Shown piece after piece: positions 1 to 12,626 of a stretch of DNA of 64,000 nt. The stretch covers positions 103,966,045 through 104,030,044 of the forward strand of contig JASDDO010000006.1 of assembly GCA_030015575.1 (NCBI GenBank), written 5' to 3'. The position numbers were made by a program, and so were the translations under genes. The notes under the pieces are model-generated. The model was not told the DNA's origin. It searched no databases and worked only from the letters and a program-made list of their open reading frames with translations. Every line of letters begins with the position of its first letter. Position 1 is the stretch's first letter. The DNA is from Agapanthus africanus. Lineage: Eukaryota; Streptophyta; Magnoliopsida; Asparagales; Amaryllidaceae.

Positions 1-96
1 TCTTTTTCTGATTTTCTACCATCTGTGTCGAGTAAATTATGATTAACATTATATTTGTCAACTAATCAGAATAGCCATTCAACCAGCCCCACCGTA

Positions 97-205
97 ACCC
101 TAACCCCAGCCCCACCGTAACCCTAACCCCAGCCTCACCCCAGAAGCAGCCGAACCCCAACCCTAACCCTACCCCGACCCCGACCCCGACCGCCACCACG
201 ACCCC
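97..205. repeat. Degenerate telomere-like CCCTAACCCC tract
   Basis: CCCTAACCCC words alternate with CCCCGACC and CCCCAGCC. The tract is short, irregular and inside the CACTA element, so it looks like internal low-complexity DNA rather than a telomere. Confidence 0.6.
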
Positions 206-326
206 TGCCCAACCCCAACTCTCGCGCGCGAAACCCAGACCCAGCCGTGAACCCTAAGCCCAAAATAATCCAAAAATGCTTTAATTTACCTCAAGATTTA
301 TACCTGAACGGCTGCTGGTGGGCTGG

Positions 327-460
327 AGCGACGACGGTGGCGATTTGGCGACGAAACCGGCGGTGGCGACGACGGTGGCGACGAAACAGGCGCTGGCGAC
401 GACGGTGGCGACGAAACCGGCGGTGGCGACAACGGAGGCGACGGTGGCGACGACGGAGGC
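327..460. repeat. GGCGAC/GGTGGCGAC minisatellite
   Basis: Runs of GGTGGCGACGAC and GGCGACGAAACC recur with 6-, 9- and 18-base spacing. They give an arginine/tryptophan-rich open frame (247-543) that is low complexity and not a credible gene. Confidence 0.8.
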
Positions 461-551
461 GATTTGGGGTTTTTTTCTCGCGCGCGATTGAGAGAGAGAG
501 AGAAAGTGAGCGTAGGCGATCGATATGGGGTTTTGGTAAATAGATATTTAC

Positions 552-735
552 TTGCCCCTACGGATATACCCGTAGGTCCTTTGTTTGCGGCTCCGTAGGG
601 GCAAACACCAAATTAAGAATTAATATTTTTATTCTTAGATGTCTGTGCCCGTAGGGGCAACCTTTTAGCCCTACGGATTAATACGTAGGGCCAAGTAAAA
701 TCTGCCCCAATGGATATGTTCATCCGTAGGGGCAA
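552..735. repeat. CACTA subterminal repeats CCGTAGGGGCAA
   Basis: The 12-mer CCGTAGGGGCAA occurs at 593-604, 649-660 and 724-735, inverted at 552-563, with partial copies between. Subterminal arrays of this kind are the transposase-binding zone of CACTA elements. Confidence 0.75.
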
Positions 736-753
736 CCCCCTATTATACTAGTG

Positions 754-1120
754 TTTCTTTTCTTTTCTTTTCCTTTCTTAATAAATCAACAACCATGCTA
801 TAAAATATGTAGGAAAGCCATGGAAATAAATGTAACAAGTGTAGAAATGATATGGTGCATGTTTTGCACAAAATATGCTAAATATCCAATTAGCGATTTT
901 TATTCGTGATTAGCACTAAATTAGCATATAATTAATCATAAAAACTTAAAATTTGCATAATTTACATAAAACACCCTCTTTTAAATAATTTCCATAATTT
1001 TCCAAAATTTTCCCCATTTATCGGTATTTAATTGTACCGTCTTATTAAAATATTCAATATTTTATTATTAAATTATAAAAATTACGTAAAAATAATATTT
1101 TATTTTTTTGAAATGTTACA
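754..1120 (-). repeat. 3' LTR of element 1 (first 367 bp)
   Basis: It aligns along its length with 9080-9445. Its inner border, TGTAACATTTC on the minus strand, abuts a C-run that is the complement of a polypurine tract. The rest of the LTR lies beyond the CACTA insertion, outside the window. Confidence 0.88.
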
Positions 1121-1139
1121 ATCTCCCCCCCCCCCCTTA
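1121..1139 (-). other. Polypurine tract of element 1
   Basis: The minus strand reads AAGG followed by a long G run and GAT directly before the LTR start. It matches the AAGGGGGAAGAT tract of element 2 in position. Confidence 0.8.
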
Positions 1140-1799
1140 AATAAATTCGGTCCCCGAATTTAAATTTTAAACCTCCAAATTCTAAAACATTTCAATAAAA
1201 GACTAAGTCGTCGGGGCTCCGAAATCATCAATACATAAACGTATCATAGCACAAGGCATGTGCATGAGCAATGAGCAGATAACTCAAAATCAAAACTCCT
1301 TCAAGCATCCCGCAATCATCGGAGTCATAGTGAAGACACAAAGTTCAAATTCAAAACAAAACCGATATGATATACATCATAATTATACATGTAGACATCA
1401 AATCTATACATGTAAATAACTAAAAGAAATGCATGCCAAACCTTTTTAAGTCGTTGTGCGATTCACATAACAATGCACAGTGGCGGACGTCTATTGTAAG
1501 AAAATAATCATATATGTATACTTATCCTTGTTTAATATATACGTCCCGCCGTTTTGAAAACAATTTAGAAGGGTTCCCTTGTTTTAAATGTTTCGTGTCA
1601 TATCAGACACGTAGGTAATACTGAGACAATAGCTCGCTTTTTGGAAATCCTTTCGATAACTATCAATGCATGCAAAATATATCCAGGTACTGTCCTCTGA
1701 CTAGTCCTGCTCAGTACGAAAATATATAGCAAATATCATAAAAACGTACTGCTCCATAAGAAATCAATCCCAAGATGTATATAAAGATACCCTGTGAGT

Positions 1800-2490
1800 C
1801 TGGTGCGCACGGAAATCAAAATCCATATATGTGCCATACATGTGCACAGAAACAACATCTAGGTGCAACGGGTGTGCACGAAACATCTATCATAGGCAAC
1901 ATGTGTGCCTGACAGCAAAATCAGGTGCATCTGACATACACGAAGAATCCCGATTTGGTGCATCTGGTGTGCACCAAAATCGCATCTCAAAACATTCGCT
2001 TAACACGCGAGAAAATCCGAATCAGGTGCATCCATCATGCACGAATAAAATATAAATCATGCGCATTCAACAAGCACGAAATCATGAAATCCAATTTCAA
2101 GCGTCAAACATGCGCAAAATCCAAATCAAATGCACGGAGTGCAAGAAATCAACATCAATAGTAGAATCAAAATCTACGGTATACAATACGGCTCAATCAA
2201 AAACAGGTAAATCGCGACATATAAGCTCACAACCATGTGCATCAGCGTGCACAAATCAAATTAAAACACTAAAAGTGCAAGTAAACGATGCCGAAGGCAT
2301 AAGTCAAATCGCACGCATAACATAAGCTTGACATCAAAATCAACATATCGAATGGCATCAAGTCGAAGTCAGGTGCAACCGTAGTGCACAAAATATAAAT
2401 CCGGTACAACTGCGTGCAGAAAACACATGTCAATGCTTTACAAGCACATATAAGCTATACCGAGTGCAAAAAGCCAAATCGTGTGCATAC
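1800..2490. repeat. GTGCA/TGCAC-rich block of element 1
   Basis: About twenty GTGCA or TGCAC words, several as the palindrome GTGCAC, occur within roughly 700 bp near the 3' end of the internal domain. The homologous part of element 2 (38640-38990) has the same enrichment. Confidence 0.65.
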
Positions 2491-4873
2491 AACGGTGTAA
2501 AAATCATAAATACCGCCGTCGATATTTCCTCCTTCATAGTCGAGAAGGTGTCGGTGCATCAAATGCTAGCAGCGCAAGATATCTACTTGCCTCATGCTCA
2601 CGGTCTGGCGTCCTCGGTCACTGGGCCCTTATCTTCTCTATGGATTACCAATCTCGTAATCCATCGGCTCATTGGCCCTTTCAGGTGTGCTAACGGGGAC
2701 GATTCCATCCTGGCACTTCTCTGGTCACCTCTCAGTCAATCCTCATGGCCACTCGTAAAACAGCACGTCACTGGCGCCGACCTCTGGTCCTTTGAATACA
2801 CATTACACATTTGATCCTGCGTGGAAATCTTATCGCAGCAGTGTCCTGGAAGGAATCCTGCTCAAGGTCTCTTCCGATCTCACCTATGCCGAACTGTACG
2901 GAGGCTGGTACTCTTTCATAATCTCTTCTCGCTCTATGGACATCTGCGTCCTGAGCACAGCAATTCCTTGGAAGCTGGTTGAATCCCAACGCCTCTATAG
3001 ACATATCCGACCTTTAATCTTAACGGGGAGTAATAATAGCTCGTCAGCATCTCGCACGAACCTCTTGTCCCTCTTGTATGTATCATCGTCTATTTCGACG
3101 TCATGTCCCTATCTGTGCACCGCAAATGTTATCGACTACGGTCCATCCGAAGTCTCTCACACGGACTCGAAATCACAAACTTGGTATCTTCATCACTCTG
3201 TGGAAGATATCTAGCCGAACACGTCCTCAGGAACTCGTCCTAACCTATGGATATATACTCTATTATCGTCCATCCTTGATCAACTCACAACGCATCCGGT
3301 TGAGGTCCTCTATCCGAACCTGGTCAACAATCTCGTCGACGATGCCGAACGCTGGCCTGCTGGGTGTGCGCAATGTGACCACTCCTGGGTCCAAGTCTTC
3401 TCGTATAGTATTCCAGAAAGGTTCTATCGAGGTTTCTCTCAAATATCGTTTCTTCCGAATTGCCCGGAAGTTATCATCCTTCGCAATATCTGTTTCTTAT
3501 TCCGGAATGGCTGCTTACTCATTACGCTTTCTTCTGGAAGATATGTCAATAATCAACGCCTCTGCATGCGTATCGCATTTCAGATGTCAGCGGAGTGGAA
3601 CATCATCTCGTCGAAATCTCTTACGAACTCTTTACTCCACTCAGTTCCAATGCCGACTGATTCGGACTCGTCTTCTCGTGGCTGCATGGACTGCGCTCCA
3701 ATGGCTATACTCGTATCTGGAGCCTCCCAAGCAATGTGTCCCATCACATGAAATCCGAATGATTTCGATCCATCCGATCGATTCGTCATAACCTCATAAT
3801 CCCCCAAGAGATCAACATCTTGAGTACAGTTTAATAGTATTCCAGTACATGCCACAGCACCTGTGGGCCAACCATAGAAGGGCAAACCCAAGCCACACAA
3901 ATGGCACCGCTAAACTGCCGCAAACCCTAAGGTTCGGAGGCGTTCCATGGTCATTACGTCGAGTTAGGGTTTCATTCTTCTAGAGGGTCCATAGCATTAC
4001 TTGCATTGTCTTCCGAATACTTTAAACTTGGAGATGGGTTCCTCACATTCGATCGCCTCTATTGACTACCAACGAACCTACGTGAAGTCGTCTCTAGCTG
4101 GAATCAATCTATCTGATGACCTCGCATCGGGGTAAGAGAACGAACCACATGTCCTAGCCATTCATCCTCGGGTGAGTAGCGACCTTCCATCATATCTCTA
4201 AGTATATACTCATGCTGCAGTAGCTCCAACATCTGGGCGATATCTCGTCATTTGCAGCAACAACTGGCTCATTCGTCTGTACGCTGAATAGCGCCTCAAT
4301 CATCATGAATAAGTGATATATCAATGGTCATCACATCCTGGCTGGCCTCTAGCAGTAGCCTGATCCTCTGGTGCTGATCTGCATGTCCGAGAAATCTCGT
4401 AAAAGCGATCTGTCAAAGGCTCATGGCGCGAAAACACAATAAAACAAAGCCTCTATGCAATCGTACGTCTCTGGAATAACGCCCCGGTCAGTCCTCGTCC
4501 ATGACGAGCTTAAGCTGACGCAACACTAGCCGTAGCTCTCTCTGCCCGTGTAATCATGGCAGCAAAATCATAACCAATATCGATGAGGATAGAGCATAGG
4601 AATGAATATAATACTGTGCAAGAAAATGTACATCCTAAGGTTTCTTAAGTGGAGTAGCGTATCGTAAGTATGCCGCGGAACATACGTATGGTTCGCCACT
4701 CTACTCAAGCTACCTACTCCATCAACCAAGGGTCATCCTACGCGATGAAAGTTTGGGTATAATACCCCCTCGACTAAGTCTAAGTTCCGTAAGGTCAAGC
4801 CTAAGTTCCGAATATATAAAACGCTCTGGGCTCCGCATAGAAAAACTTAGACTCGAACCAAGGTTAACCTAGC

Positions 4874-4886
4874 GCTCTGATACCAA
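4874..4886 (-). other. Primer binding site of element 1 (initiator tRNA-Met type)
   Basis: The minus strand reads TTGGTATCAGAGC three bases after the LTR end GTGACA. This is the standard plant initiator-Met primer site and fixes the LTR/internal border at 4889/4890. Confidence 0.88.
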
Positions 4887-4889
4887 CTT

Positions 4890-7800
4890 TGTCACGACCC
4901 GAAAAAGCACGTGACTGGCCTTGAATCATATGAAGTCTATAGGACTCCTTCTAATTCATGTAAGCCAAAAACCCAGAAATCTAAAACCATTTTAAGGAGT
5001 AAATAAAGAAACTAGTTTTTAAGAAGTAAGGAAAACATATTTTAAAAGCAAGGTTTTTAAATAAGTAAACCGAATATGCATTTTTAAAAATCTCTAGTCT
5101 TTTCTGAAAATTTCGGCAGAGTTTCCTTTAAACATACTGGCCCCAAACGGGGTACAACATGAATAATATATATACAATGATAAAAGGCATCCCCAAGCGG
5201 GAGCTAGATCTTCATCAATCGACGGTCACAAGCACGCAAGCAGTATAATATACAACGCTGAAGGGCGAGGATCAAAACTCAAAGGAAAACTCAAAATCAG
5301 CATGAAAACCAAAATACTACAACGCACGACTCTAAGGTCGAAATAATATATAACTGGTTTTCTATGTCTGAAAAAATATTCAAGTTTGGTTGATGGAATT
5401 ACTAGATACAACTGAATAATACATGTACAATGGTGGTTCTGATGCAAAAGAACACACTTACCAAAGCAAATCACCCGTAAGGGAAGCAGTGCGCCAGAAG
5501 CCGCAATAGAACCTGTACGGCTAAACCAGCTAAAACTGTGGCACAACGGTGGTGAGTAGCCAACTCGTGAATAGAAAACATCACAGAGCATAAATCGTAT
5601 GTATGACTCATCCTAGGTCAATACGATCAGATATATATATAAACCTCAAATGAATAAGTCTGAAGCATGATAAGGTGGCAATGTAATATCTATACATGAG
5701 TGTAGCGCCATGTGCTCGTGCTAGTGCCTCAGATAATAACATATCACAAATATGAGGTATGATCAATGTCGACTAAATCATGAAGTCTATAAGTATGTGG
5801 ATATCATCCCACTATGTAATCAATGTCATCATGTATGTGGATCTCGTCCAACTATGTGATCAATGTCATCAATGTCAATATATGTATGTAGTAATCGTCC
5901 ACGTGTCACATAATGACAAAAAGCATCATGCATGCAAATATCATAAACATATGCATGGAAGTATGAGGATGTAAATCAACATGTGTCGCTCGCGACATAT
6001 CAAAATCATGGAACCTGAGTGTCAAGCATCGACACTCGAAAACATCATAAAACCTGTGCCTAGCATCGGCACGTAAATCCTCAAATACACAGGGCTCCGT
6101 CAGTCCGGATCGGCCCGTCTCATCTCTTAACTCCGGTTGGTATCCCCCAGATATCCACCGTGCTCAAAACAATCACCGCTAGGTAGTACTCTCATGCCAG
6201 GCTCACCGTCTAACATATACGAGTCTTCTTGCCCCGGGGTGCCGCACCGGGTCCACCTTGTACCCGCAGACGGTGCCTACCTCTCCTTGAATCGGGTTTC
6301 ACATGTCGCTCTCAGAACCGAGAAAACACATGGTGGACGCTCTGAAATATCATATCAATGGTAACCGGGTTTTCAAAACAATACATACTCTCATTTGAAA
6401 AACCCACTGTTCCCAAATCCAGAAATATCATGGAAACAACATATCTCAATGCGTATAATCATAAAGCATGATGTATGCGACATGTAAAAGAAATTTAAGC
6501 ATATCAGTATATCATGCAACATGGAATAGTAATATGCACATATTGAGGGAAACCGCTTCTTTAAAATGAAAACAGTTTTTAAAATACATCTTGCGGTTCC
6601 CAAATCTCCAAAATCAAGACAGAATCATCTATGTATGTGCAAGTATGTATGTGTATAGAATATGAGTGTACAATATGTAAGTACACGAATATGAATGTAC
6701 AATAGGTATGTGCACAAGTATGAGTGTACAGTATGTATGTACACGAGTATGCCATGCAAGGGATCATCTCCTGATGCAATAATCCTACTGTGTAGTGACA
6801 TGGCAATTATCGATGGTGAAGTGTGTGAGCCGGCAAGCAGGTGTACGTGAAACATATGCATCATCGATAATGGTGCTGGTGTCCTAACAGCATGGTTTTA
6901 ATATAACATTAAACATATTTGAACAAGCAATGCGATGCAGATAGCAAGAATATGCGGCAAATGAATAATAAACACAGCAGTGCAGAATCTACATTAATGT
7001 ATCTATGTCATATTGTTCTTCCATTTGAAAGAAGATGAATCGGGATTTTTAGGAAAATAAGGGCTACGGTGTTTTTAAGAAAAGATGCGTCTTTTGAAAA
7101 TATCCGTAGAATCCCTTTGCCTGTCTTTAAAATACTCCCGATTCGTTGGTTTTTTTTTGAAATAGGTATGACATCGGCCTAGCCTAACATCTACTAGCAA
7201 AACTACAGCCCTAACTTACAACTCAATCAGGAGGGGTATGGAAACCACCTAAATCTGAGTCGATATATATATATACCTAAATCTGAGTCGATATATATAT
7301 ATATATAATCGGTGATCCCGCCTCAAAGGAACCGCGTACGATACAATATCATATGAAATCCTCGAGTCATGAGTGCGGATCTCACATCAATATAAAGCTC
7401 GTACGGTAAATCATCGTACGGCATCCCAAAATCTGGGTACGGGTCAATATCATATTCATCTCATCAATTATCCGGTATCTTTATCATCATATCTCATTAT
7501 CTGGGGTACTGATCTAAGTCTAGTACAAATCGATACCATCTATATAAATATAAATGCGTGTGTGAAACACACGTCCAAAGGCCCGCTACAATCTCATGTC
7601 GTATCCCAAATACGAATCACATCATATCACCGATCTCATGGCACTATGCCCAATCTTATCGACTCACTTCCAAATATCATACACTATCCTCATCATCAAG
7701 GTATAATTATAGCAAGCAAGCATGTGCGTGTGTTGGTGTAAACCTATTCTAGGGTTCGCAACTAGGAAACTATACTAGTTTACTTCTAAACCCTAATCTA

Positions 7801-9445
7801 TCCATAGTGCACCTAATCACATCTAGAATATCCATATCACACTTAACGCTATCATACTTATATATATAGTATATACATAGTGTACTAAACATCTAACTGC
7901 GGGGGTGCTATATGCCATGCACCCGACATCCCCTGTAGATATAATCTACTCACCTTGCATCCTGCGTGTCGGTGTCGACGCCGCCTTCATCTTTTTCATC
8001 GTATGAAGCCCTCGTGAAGGTACCTACAAAGATAACATAATCGGAAAGCGTATTAAAATGAGATCTGGAATACCAAAACGACACGCTAAGGCCTATAGGT
8101 TAGAACCTATGGACTACGCTTTCAAAACCATCAAACAACCCTCTATATCGTCGTACAAACGTCAAGTGATCGAGGTAAAACCCAAATACGCAAATCCATA
8201 ATTCAAAATACGAGAAACGAGACTCCGAATCAAAACAGCAACTTAGGAAAAAGGTCCCAGATTCTACCCTAGGTCAAATCAGACAATTTTGCATATACCA
8301 TGAGTCTATTTTACTGGAGACAAAGCCACAAAACAAGAACGAGCCAAAACATCACTGGTCTGGCCGCAATTTGTGGCCAGAATGGATTTAATTGCGGCCA
8401 GGTTTGAGGGTTAGGGGTCAGGGATTTGGTGGTAGCTTCCTAGGTGCCTGCATGTATCACTGTCTTTACAAAATAATTTTCAGAGTCTCGGGATGATAGA
8501 AGATTCCATTTTACATCCATATAATTCACAATTTTCCGATATCCGCTTTTCTAAATCCGTATTCCGGGGTTCTAGTATCTGGTTTAAGTCTTAATTCTAG
8601 CACTATGGCGTTTGTGAGGCCTCTACTGAGCTCAAATGTCCATCACAACTTTCAATTTCCAATAACCATAACTAGAATTCTTCTAAGTCCACAAAACCAC
8701 TCGATATCGGTTCTAATCTAACATGGGGGTAAAAGTAATGGAAACACTAAGCTTATGGTTCAGAAAATACCTCATTTGGCAACTCAAGAAAATTCTTGAG
8801 TTGCCCCAACTGGCCAAAATCCTTGCTATCTTGGTCCAATGTGTTTCCCTAGAGCTTGTGCATCTTTTTAACGAAGTGGGATTTGGGTTTTGAGTAGATT
8901 TTCATGGTGTTTTAGGGGGGGTTGAAGATGGAGGAGGAGAGAGGAGGAGGAGCAGCTGCATCTAGGGAAGAGGGAGAGAGGAAATGAGGGAATAATGATG
9001 GAGGGATGGTTCAAAACAAGGGTTGACCCCTCACCCACTCTTTCTCTCTCTTGCTCACTCCTCACTATTCTAATCATATCCTTTTTCTTTTCTTTTCCTT
9101 TCCGAATAAATCAACAACCATGCTATAAAATATGTAGTAAATCCATGGAAATAAATGTAACAAGTGTAGAAATGATATGGTGCATGTTTAGCACAAAATA
9201 TGCTAAAAATCCGATTAGTGATTTTTAATCGCGATTAGCACTAAATTAGCATATAATTAATCATAAAAACTTAAAATTTGCATAATTTACATAAAACACC
9301 CTCTTTTAAATAGTTTCCATAATTTTCCAAATTTTTTCCAATTTATCGGTATTTAATTGTACCGCCTTATTAAAATATTCAATATTTTATTATTAAATTA
9401 TAAAAATTCCCCAAAAATAATATTTTGAATTTTTGAAATGTTACA
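4890..9445 (-). repeat. 5' LTR of element 1 (about 4.56 kb)
   Basis: Its termini are TGTAAC...GTGACA on the minus strand. It is partly alignable with the LTRs of element 2, A and D, especially around the exon-like cassette (7954-8023), the segment at 5450-5600, and the GA-rich stretch at 8890-9000. Short open frames inside it look like chance. It holds AT-rich simple sequence at 7260-7310 and GTAC/GTAT-rich stretches at 6620-6760. The 5 bases outside it (AGTTC, 9446-9450) are the expected target duplication; the partner is off the window. Confidence 0.85.
7954..8023 (-). other. Exon-like cassette in element 1 LTR
   Basis: On the minus strand an acceptor-like CTTTGTAG precedes a 70-nt segment starting GTACC. 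The segment is followed by the donor-like AAG/GTGAGTAG and a small hairpin made of GTAGAT and ATCTAC. The same layout recurs at 12405-12479, 34062-34130, 41342-41410 and 51410-51475. A hairpin built on AGGTT-CT-AACCT lies about 70-80 bases upstream. Splicing is inferred, not shown. Confidence 0.55.
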
Positions 9446-10333
9446 AGTTCTTGCTTTGCATAGTGGTATTTGTAAAATATCCTGTACCTTATTCGATAAG
9501 GAAAGAGCCGAGATCCCCTCATCGGGAGTGACATCTTCAGTAAAACTAGCAAAGGCCTCAAAAACACTCCTTTTCAAAATCACTCGATTCTACAACGATA
9601 TCAAGTTCATTACGCAAAAGGTTTTCTCAAAAACCTGTCATAACACTCCGTCGTTTCAGATAAGTTGTATTTAGTATTCGTGCTACGTTTGTTGGCTTTC
9701 GTCAAGGCATAGTGTGCGGTAGCTACTTACTGCTTATCTGCTGCATATGATGCGATTGGATTAGGGTAGTCGTACGACCTTGTTGGATTTCATCAAGGGT
9801 CGTGCGGGTGGGTTTAATTCAATCATGAAATGTACAGGTTGAACTTGACTTGCGGACTATGGTTTGTTGGCTTTCGTCAAGGTCATAGGACGCTAGAGGA
9901 AAAATATTATCGGGAATTTCAAGTGTTGAAATTTGCAATGAGATTGCATACTTTCTATGAGATAGTTGGATCCCGATACCCACTGCGAGTAAGAGTAACT
10001 TCTAGGAGAGAATTACACATCACAATTAGCCGATCAAGTAGGTGTCTAGAAAGGTGTTAACGGGGTTATGACTCTGGGAAAACGAGTTTTTTTTTAATTA
10101 GGTCTGTGCGAAAGCACGGGGAACATCCCTCAAAGTTCCGACACTGGCTTGGCTGAAAGATTGGCGAACTTGTAAGGTGTAATTAATCTCGGCTGGTCTG
10201 ACCTTTTAGGGTTTGAAGGAAGATTTGATAAAAACAGTGGGTGCCATCCTGATTAGATAAGATAATAACCAATCTAATCTTGCAAGAGCATGCGCTAAGT
10301 GTTTTCTTCTCACACTCTCTCTCCAGGTAGCGA
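9446..10333 (+). other. 5' leader of copia C with triple repeat
   Basis: TTGTTGGCTTTCGTCAAGG-type motifs begin near 9688, 9780 and 9863, spaced 92 and 83 bases. The inverted counterparts in the leader of E (59129, 59036 and 58951 on the minus strand) are spaced 93 and 85. The whole leader, for instance ACTCCTTTT, ATATCAAGTTCA and the CTCCGTC stretch, is alignable with E. A CT-rich stretch ends in CTCTCTCCAG at about 10326, just before an ATG at 10336, and could be a splice acceptor. No protein-coding content is recognised. Confidence 0.7.
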
Positions 10334-10479
10334 CCATGTCAGGCCTTAATCACGATAATAATATGGATGTATTGACTGAACCCACTTGTTATACTGAGTA
10401 GGGAACGTTGGTTCCGTTCTTTTTTATAATTGTTATAATACCGAGCAGGAAATAGAGGAATATCCGGATTCCCACGCCA

Positions 10480-11206
10480 CCCAAACGAAGAATCAGTATG
10501 TTGATGCATCTTCTTCGGGTATGTTAGTTACCGAGAACTGTTTCTCAGTACACTCTACGTCCTGAGTATTAGATAACGGATCGGGATCCCACATATGTAA
10601 TATGTTGCATGGGCTGAGGAAAGGTATAGAACTGGGAATGGATGATCATTCTGTAAGAGTAGGGAATGGTGCAAATGTTGCAGCCAAAACAGTTGGCGAA
10701 TATCTCTTTGTATTACCAAATGGTAATACATTGATTCTGAATGAATCTTATTACATACCGAACCTGATATGCAATCTTATATCAGTTTCTTTATTAAGTA
10801 AAAAGGATATAATTTTGTAGTACAGGATAATGTTATGAACATTTTTCTGAATCAAAAGTTGATTGGATCAGGCTCGTTAAATAATGGCATATACGTTCTA
10901 AATCAAAGCACAGTTCTTAACGTACAAAACACACACAAGAGGAAGAGTTCAGAAATGAATGAATCCTTCTTATGGCATTGTAGACTAGGTCATATCAATG
11001 CAACACGACTAGCTAAGTTACATATGGATAGATATTTGAATCCGTTCGAATTTTCATCTTATGACACTTGTCAGTCATGTCTCAAAGGAAAAATGACCAA
11101 AACTCAGTTTACTGGACACGGAGAAAGAGTTACGGAACTCTTAGGATTGATACATAGTGATGTATGTGGTCTCATGTCTACACATGCCAGGAATGGTTCT
11201 TCATAC
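10480..11206 (+). pseudogene. Copia C protease and GAG-pre-integrase/integrase start
   Basis: The translation shows an aspartic-protease-like GSGSHICN region, an ISVS block, the GAG-pre-integrase region with LWHCRLGHIN and CQSCLKGKMTK, and the first integrase block IHSDVCG. The equivalent regions of E are nearly collinear. Solo LTR A sits directly downstream at 11207. Little gag sequence is recognisable upstream, so the gag of C is shortened or strongly decayed. Part of a broken fossil. Confidence 0.8.
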
Positions 11207-12404
11207 TGTAACACCTTAGAATGCGATTAGTGTTAATTAAGCGATAATGCGGGTTTTTATTAAAAAGTTAACCAAAATAGTTTTCACATATTTTATAAAA
11301 ATTAATTAATATTTTATTTTTTATTTTTTTTGGATTGCACACACTTGTGCATGTTAACTTGAAGGTTATGGAGGTGTTAACCATGCTTAAGTAGCCATAG
11401 CACCTTAAACCAATTTCTTGCCTTGTTAACCCTTTTCATTTTTCTTTTGACTAAGGGTTGACTTGAGAGAGAGAGGGTTGACAAATGAAGAATTATGAGG
11501 AATGGGGCAAGCATGGGAGCAATTAATGAGGAGAGAGAAAAAGGATGGATCATCCTAACCTCACACCCCCATTTTTCTTCACCACTCTCACACCCTCATT
11601 TTTCCCATCACTCACACTCTCTCATTTGTGTTCTTCTTCTCATTTCCCTTCCCAAACTGAAACCTTAACCATTCCATCACTAAACCAAGCCTAATCTTCA
11701 CTAAACTCCATCAAAACCCTCACAAAGTCAAGTTAATCCTCTAGAGATGACTTGGAGCATGGAAAGCTAGGGTTTTTGAGCAAGTTTGGTAAGGTAGTGA
11801 TCTCCAACTGTTAACTAGGCTTTTAAGATGTGGTGTTGTTTATTAGTTGCTGTTTAGAACACTAAAGTTATAGTTTTTGTGCAAATATCGTATTTTGGTA
11901 AGGTTTTGTGCCTCGGGTGAATCTGCTATCGAACCAGGTTGTTGTTTGATAAGTTGCAATCACAGAGACCTAGTTTAGAGGCCTATAACCTACCATAAAA
12001 ACCTGAGACCGTTCCATTTGAACTTGGCCGCAAATATATTGCTTATGGCCGCAATTTGTGACCAGATTGGGGACTGGGGTCACGAGTCTTAGTCGTGAGG
12101 TCTCTGGGGTTGTTTGTAGTCTCGTGGAACTTGCAACTTTCACTAATTGTTTGAGTAGCAAAATCTAGGACCACTTAGCTTGTTTTTAGTGTTTTGGCAA
12201 AATGCGATACGATTAATCCGACGTAGTTTAAAGTGTTTCTGGTAGCTTGCAGTCATGGATTTATTTTGATGATGTCGCTGTACGCGTTTAGCAGCTAAGC
12301 GTACCCTTTTGTAGCTTGAGGGAACTAATTCGTTAATCGACGTCGTGTTCGTTTATTATTGGGTAGTTAGCTAATCCACGCGTTCTTGTGTTGTGTGATA
12401 ATAG

Positions 12405-12479
12405 GATCGCAGGCGAGGACTTCGGACGTTGCAAGGAGGGGAAAACAAATGGTTGGATTTACCTAGCTCGAGATCGTCG
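12405..12479 (+). other. Exon-like cassette in solo LTR A
   Basis: The acceptor-like TGATAATAG ends at 12404. A 75-nt segment follows, then donor GTGAGTAG at 12480 and a GTAGAT...CATCTAC hairpin with GGGG behind it. An inverted repeat (GTACGC...GCGTAC, near 12280-12305) lies upstream, as in the related LTRs. Confidence 0.5.
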
Positions 12480-12626
12480 GTGAGTAGATTTAACATCTAC
12501 GGGGGAATCGCCCGTATGGAGTTAAGCGTCGAGGGCTAGATATGATGTTATAACCACTTGTTTATATGCATATACATTGATTGTGCATGAGCATCATTTG
12601 TATATCATTACTTGTTGTACCTTGAC

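Larger units (their letters stand above)
1..753 (-). mobile_element. CACTA (En/Spm-type) DNA transposon, terminal part
   Basis: The right border at 753 reads, on the minus strand, CACTAGTATAATAGGGGG, the terminal signature of CACTA elements. It is followed inward by repeated subterminal CCGTAGGGGCAA motifs in both orientations. The border lies exactly where LTR sequence shared with 9080-9445 begins, so the transposon inserted into that LTR. The rest (1-540) holds GC-rich minisatellites and no transposase sequence. The other end and the 3-bp target duplication (TTT expected at 754-756) are outside the window. Whether the element is autonomous cannot be seen. Confidence 0.75.
1121..4889 (-). 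other. Internal domain of element 1, no recognised coding domain
   Basis: These 3.8 kb lie between the purine tract and the primer site. Open frames are short and scattered on both strands, and I recognise no gag, protease, reverse transcriptase or integrase motif. Part of it (minus strand, about 3580-3900) is clearly related, also at the protein level, to 37720-38135 of element 2; both translate to stretches like CTQDV-LL-DYEV-TNRSDGS and AIGAQSMQPR. That block may be a relic of a gag-like frame or simply conserved sequence. The 1800-2490 part is rich in GTGCA words. Confidence 0.7.
754..9445 (-). mobile_element. LARD-like non-autonomous LTR retrotransposon (element 1)
   Basis: Read on the minus strand: a 5' LTR of about 4.56 kb (9445 to 4890) beginning TGTAACATTTC and ending GTGACA, a primer site resembling initiator tRNA-Met, a 3.77-kb internal domain with no recognisable gag or pol, a purine tract, then the start of the 3' LTR (1120 to 754). 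The CACTA transposon cuts the 3' LTR. LTR size and a coding-poor interior match LARDs described in Triticeae; the primer site and termini also recall Del/Tekay elements. Over about 340 bp the two LTRs differ at roughly one site in twenty. It is inserted in the leader of copia C. A dead or non-autonomous fossil. Confidence 0.85.

Noticed and set aside
97-205. Telomere or subtelomere
   Set aside because: CCCTAACCCC words are few, irregular and mixed with other C-rich words inside a CACTA element.
247-543. Arginine/tryptophan-rich small protein
   Set aside because: It is the translation of a GGCGAC minisatellite with no other gene signal.
2464-3791. Host or element gene on the plus strand in element 1
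   Set aside because: Frames are antisense to the element, without recognisable motifs, and not maintained in element 2.
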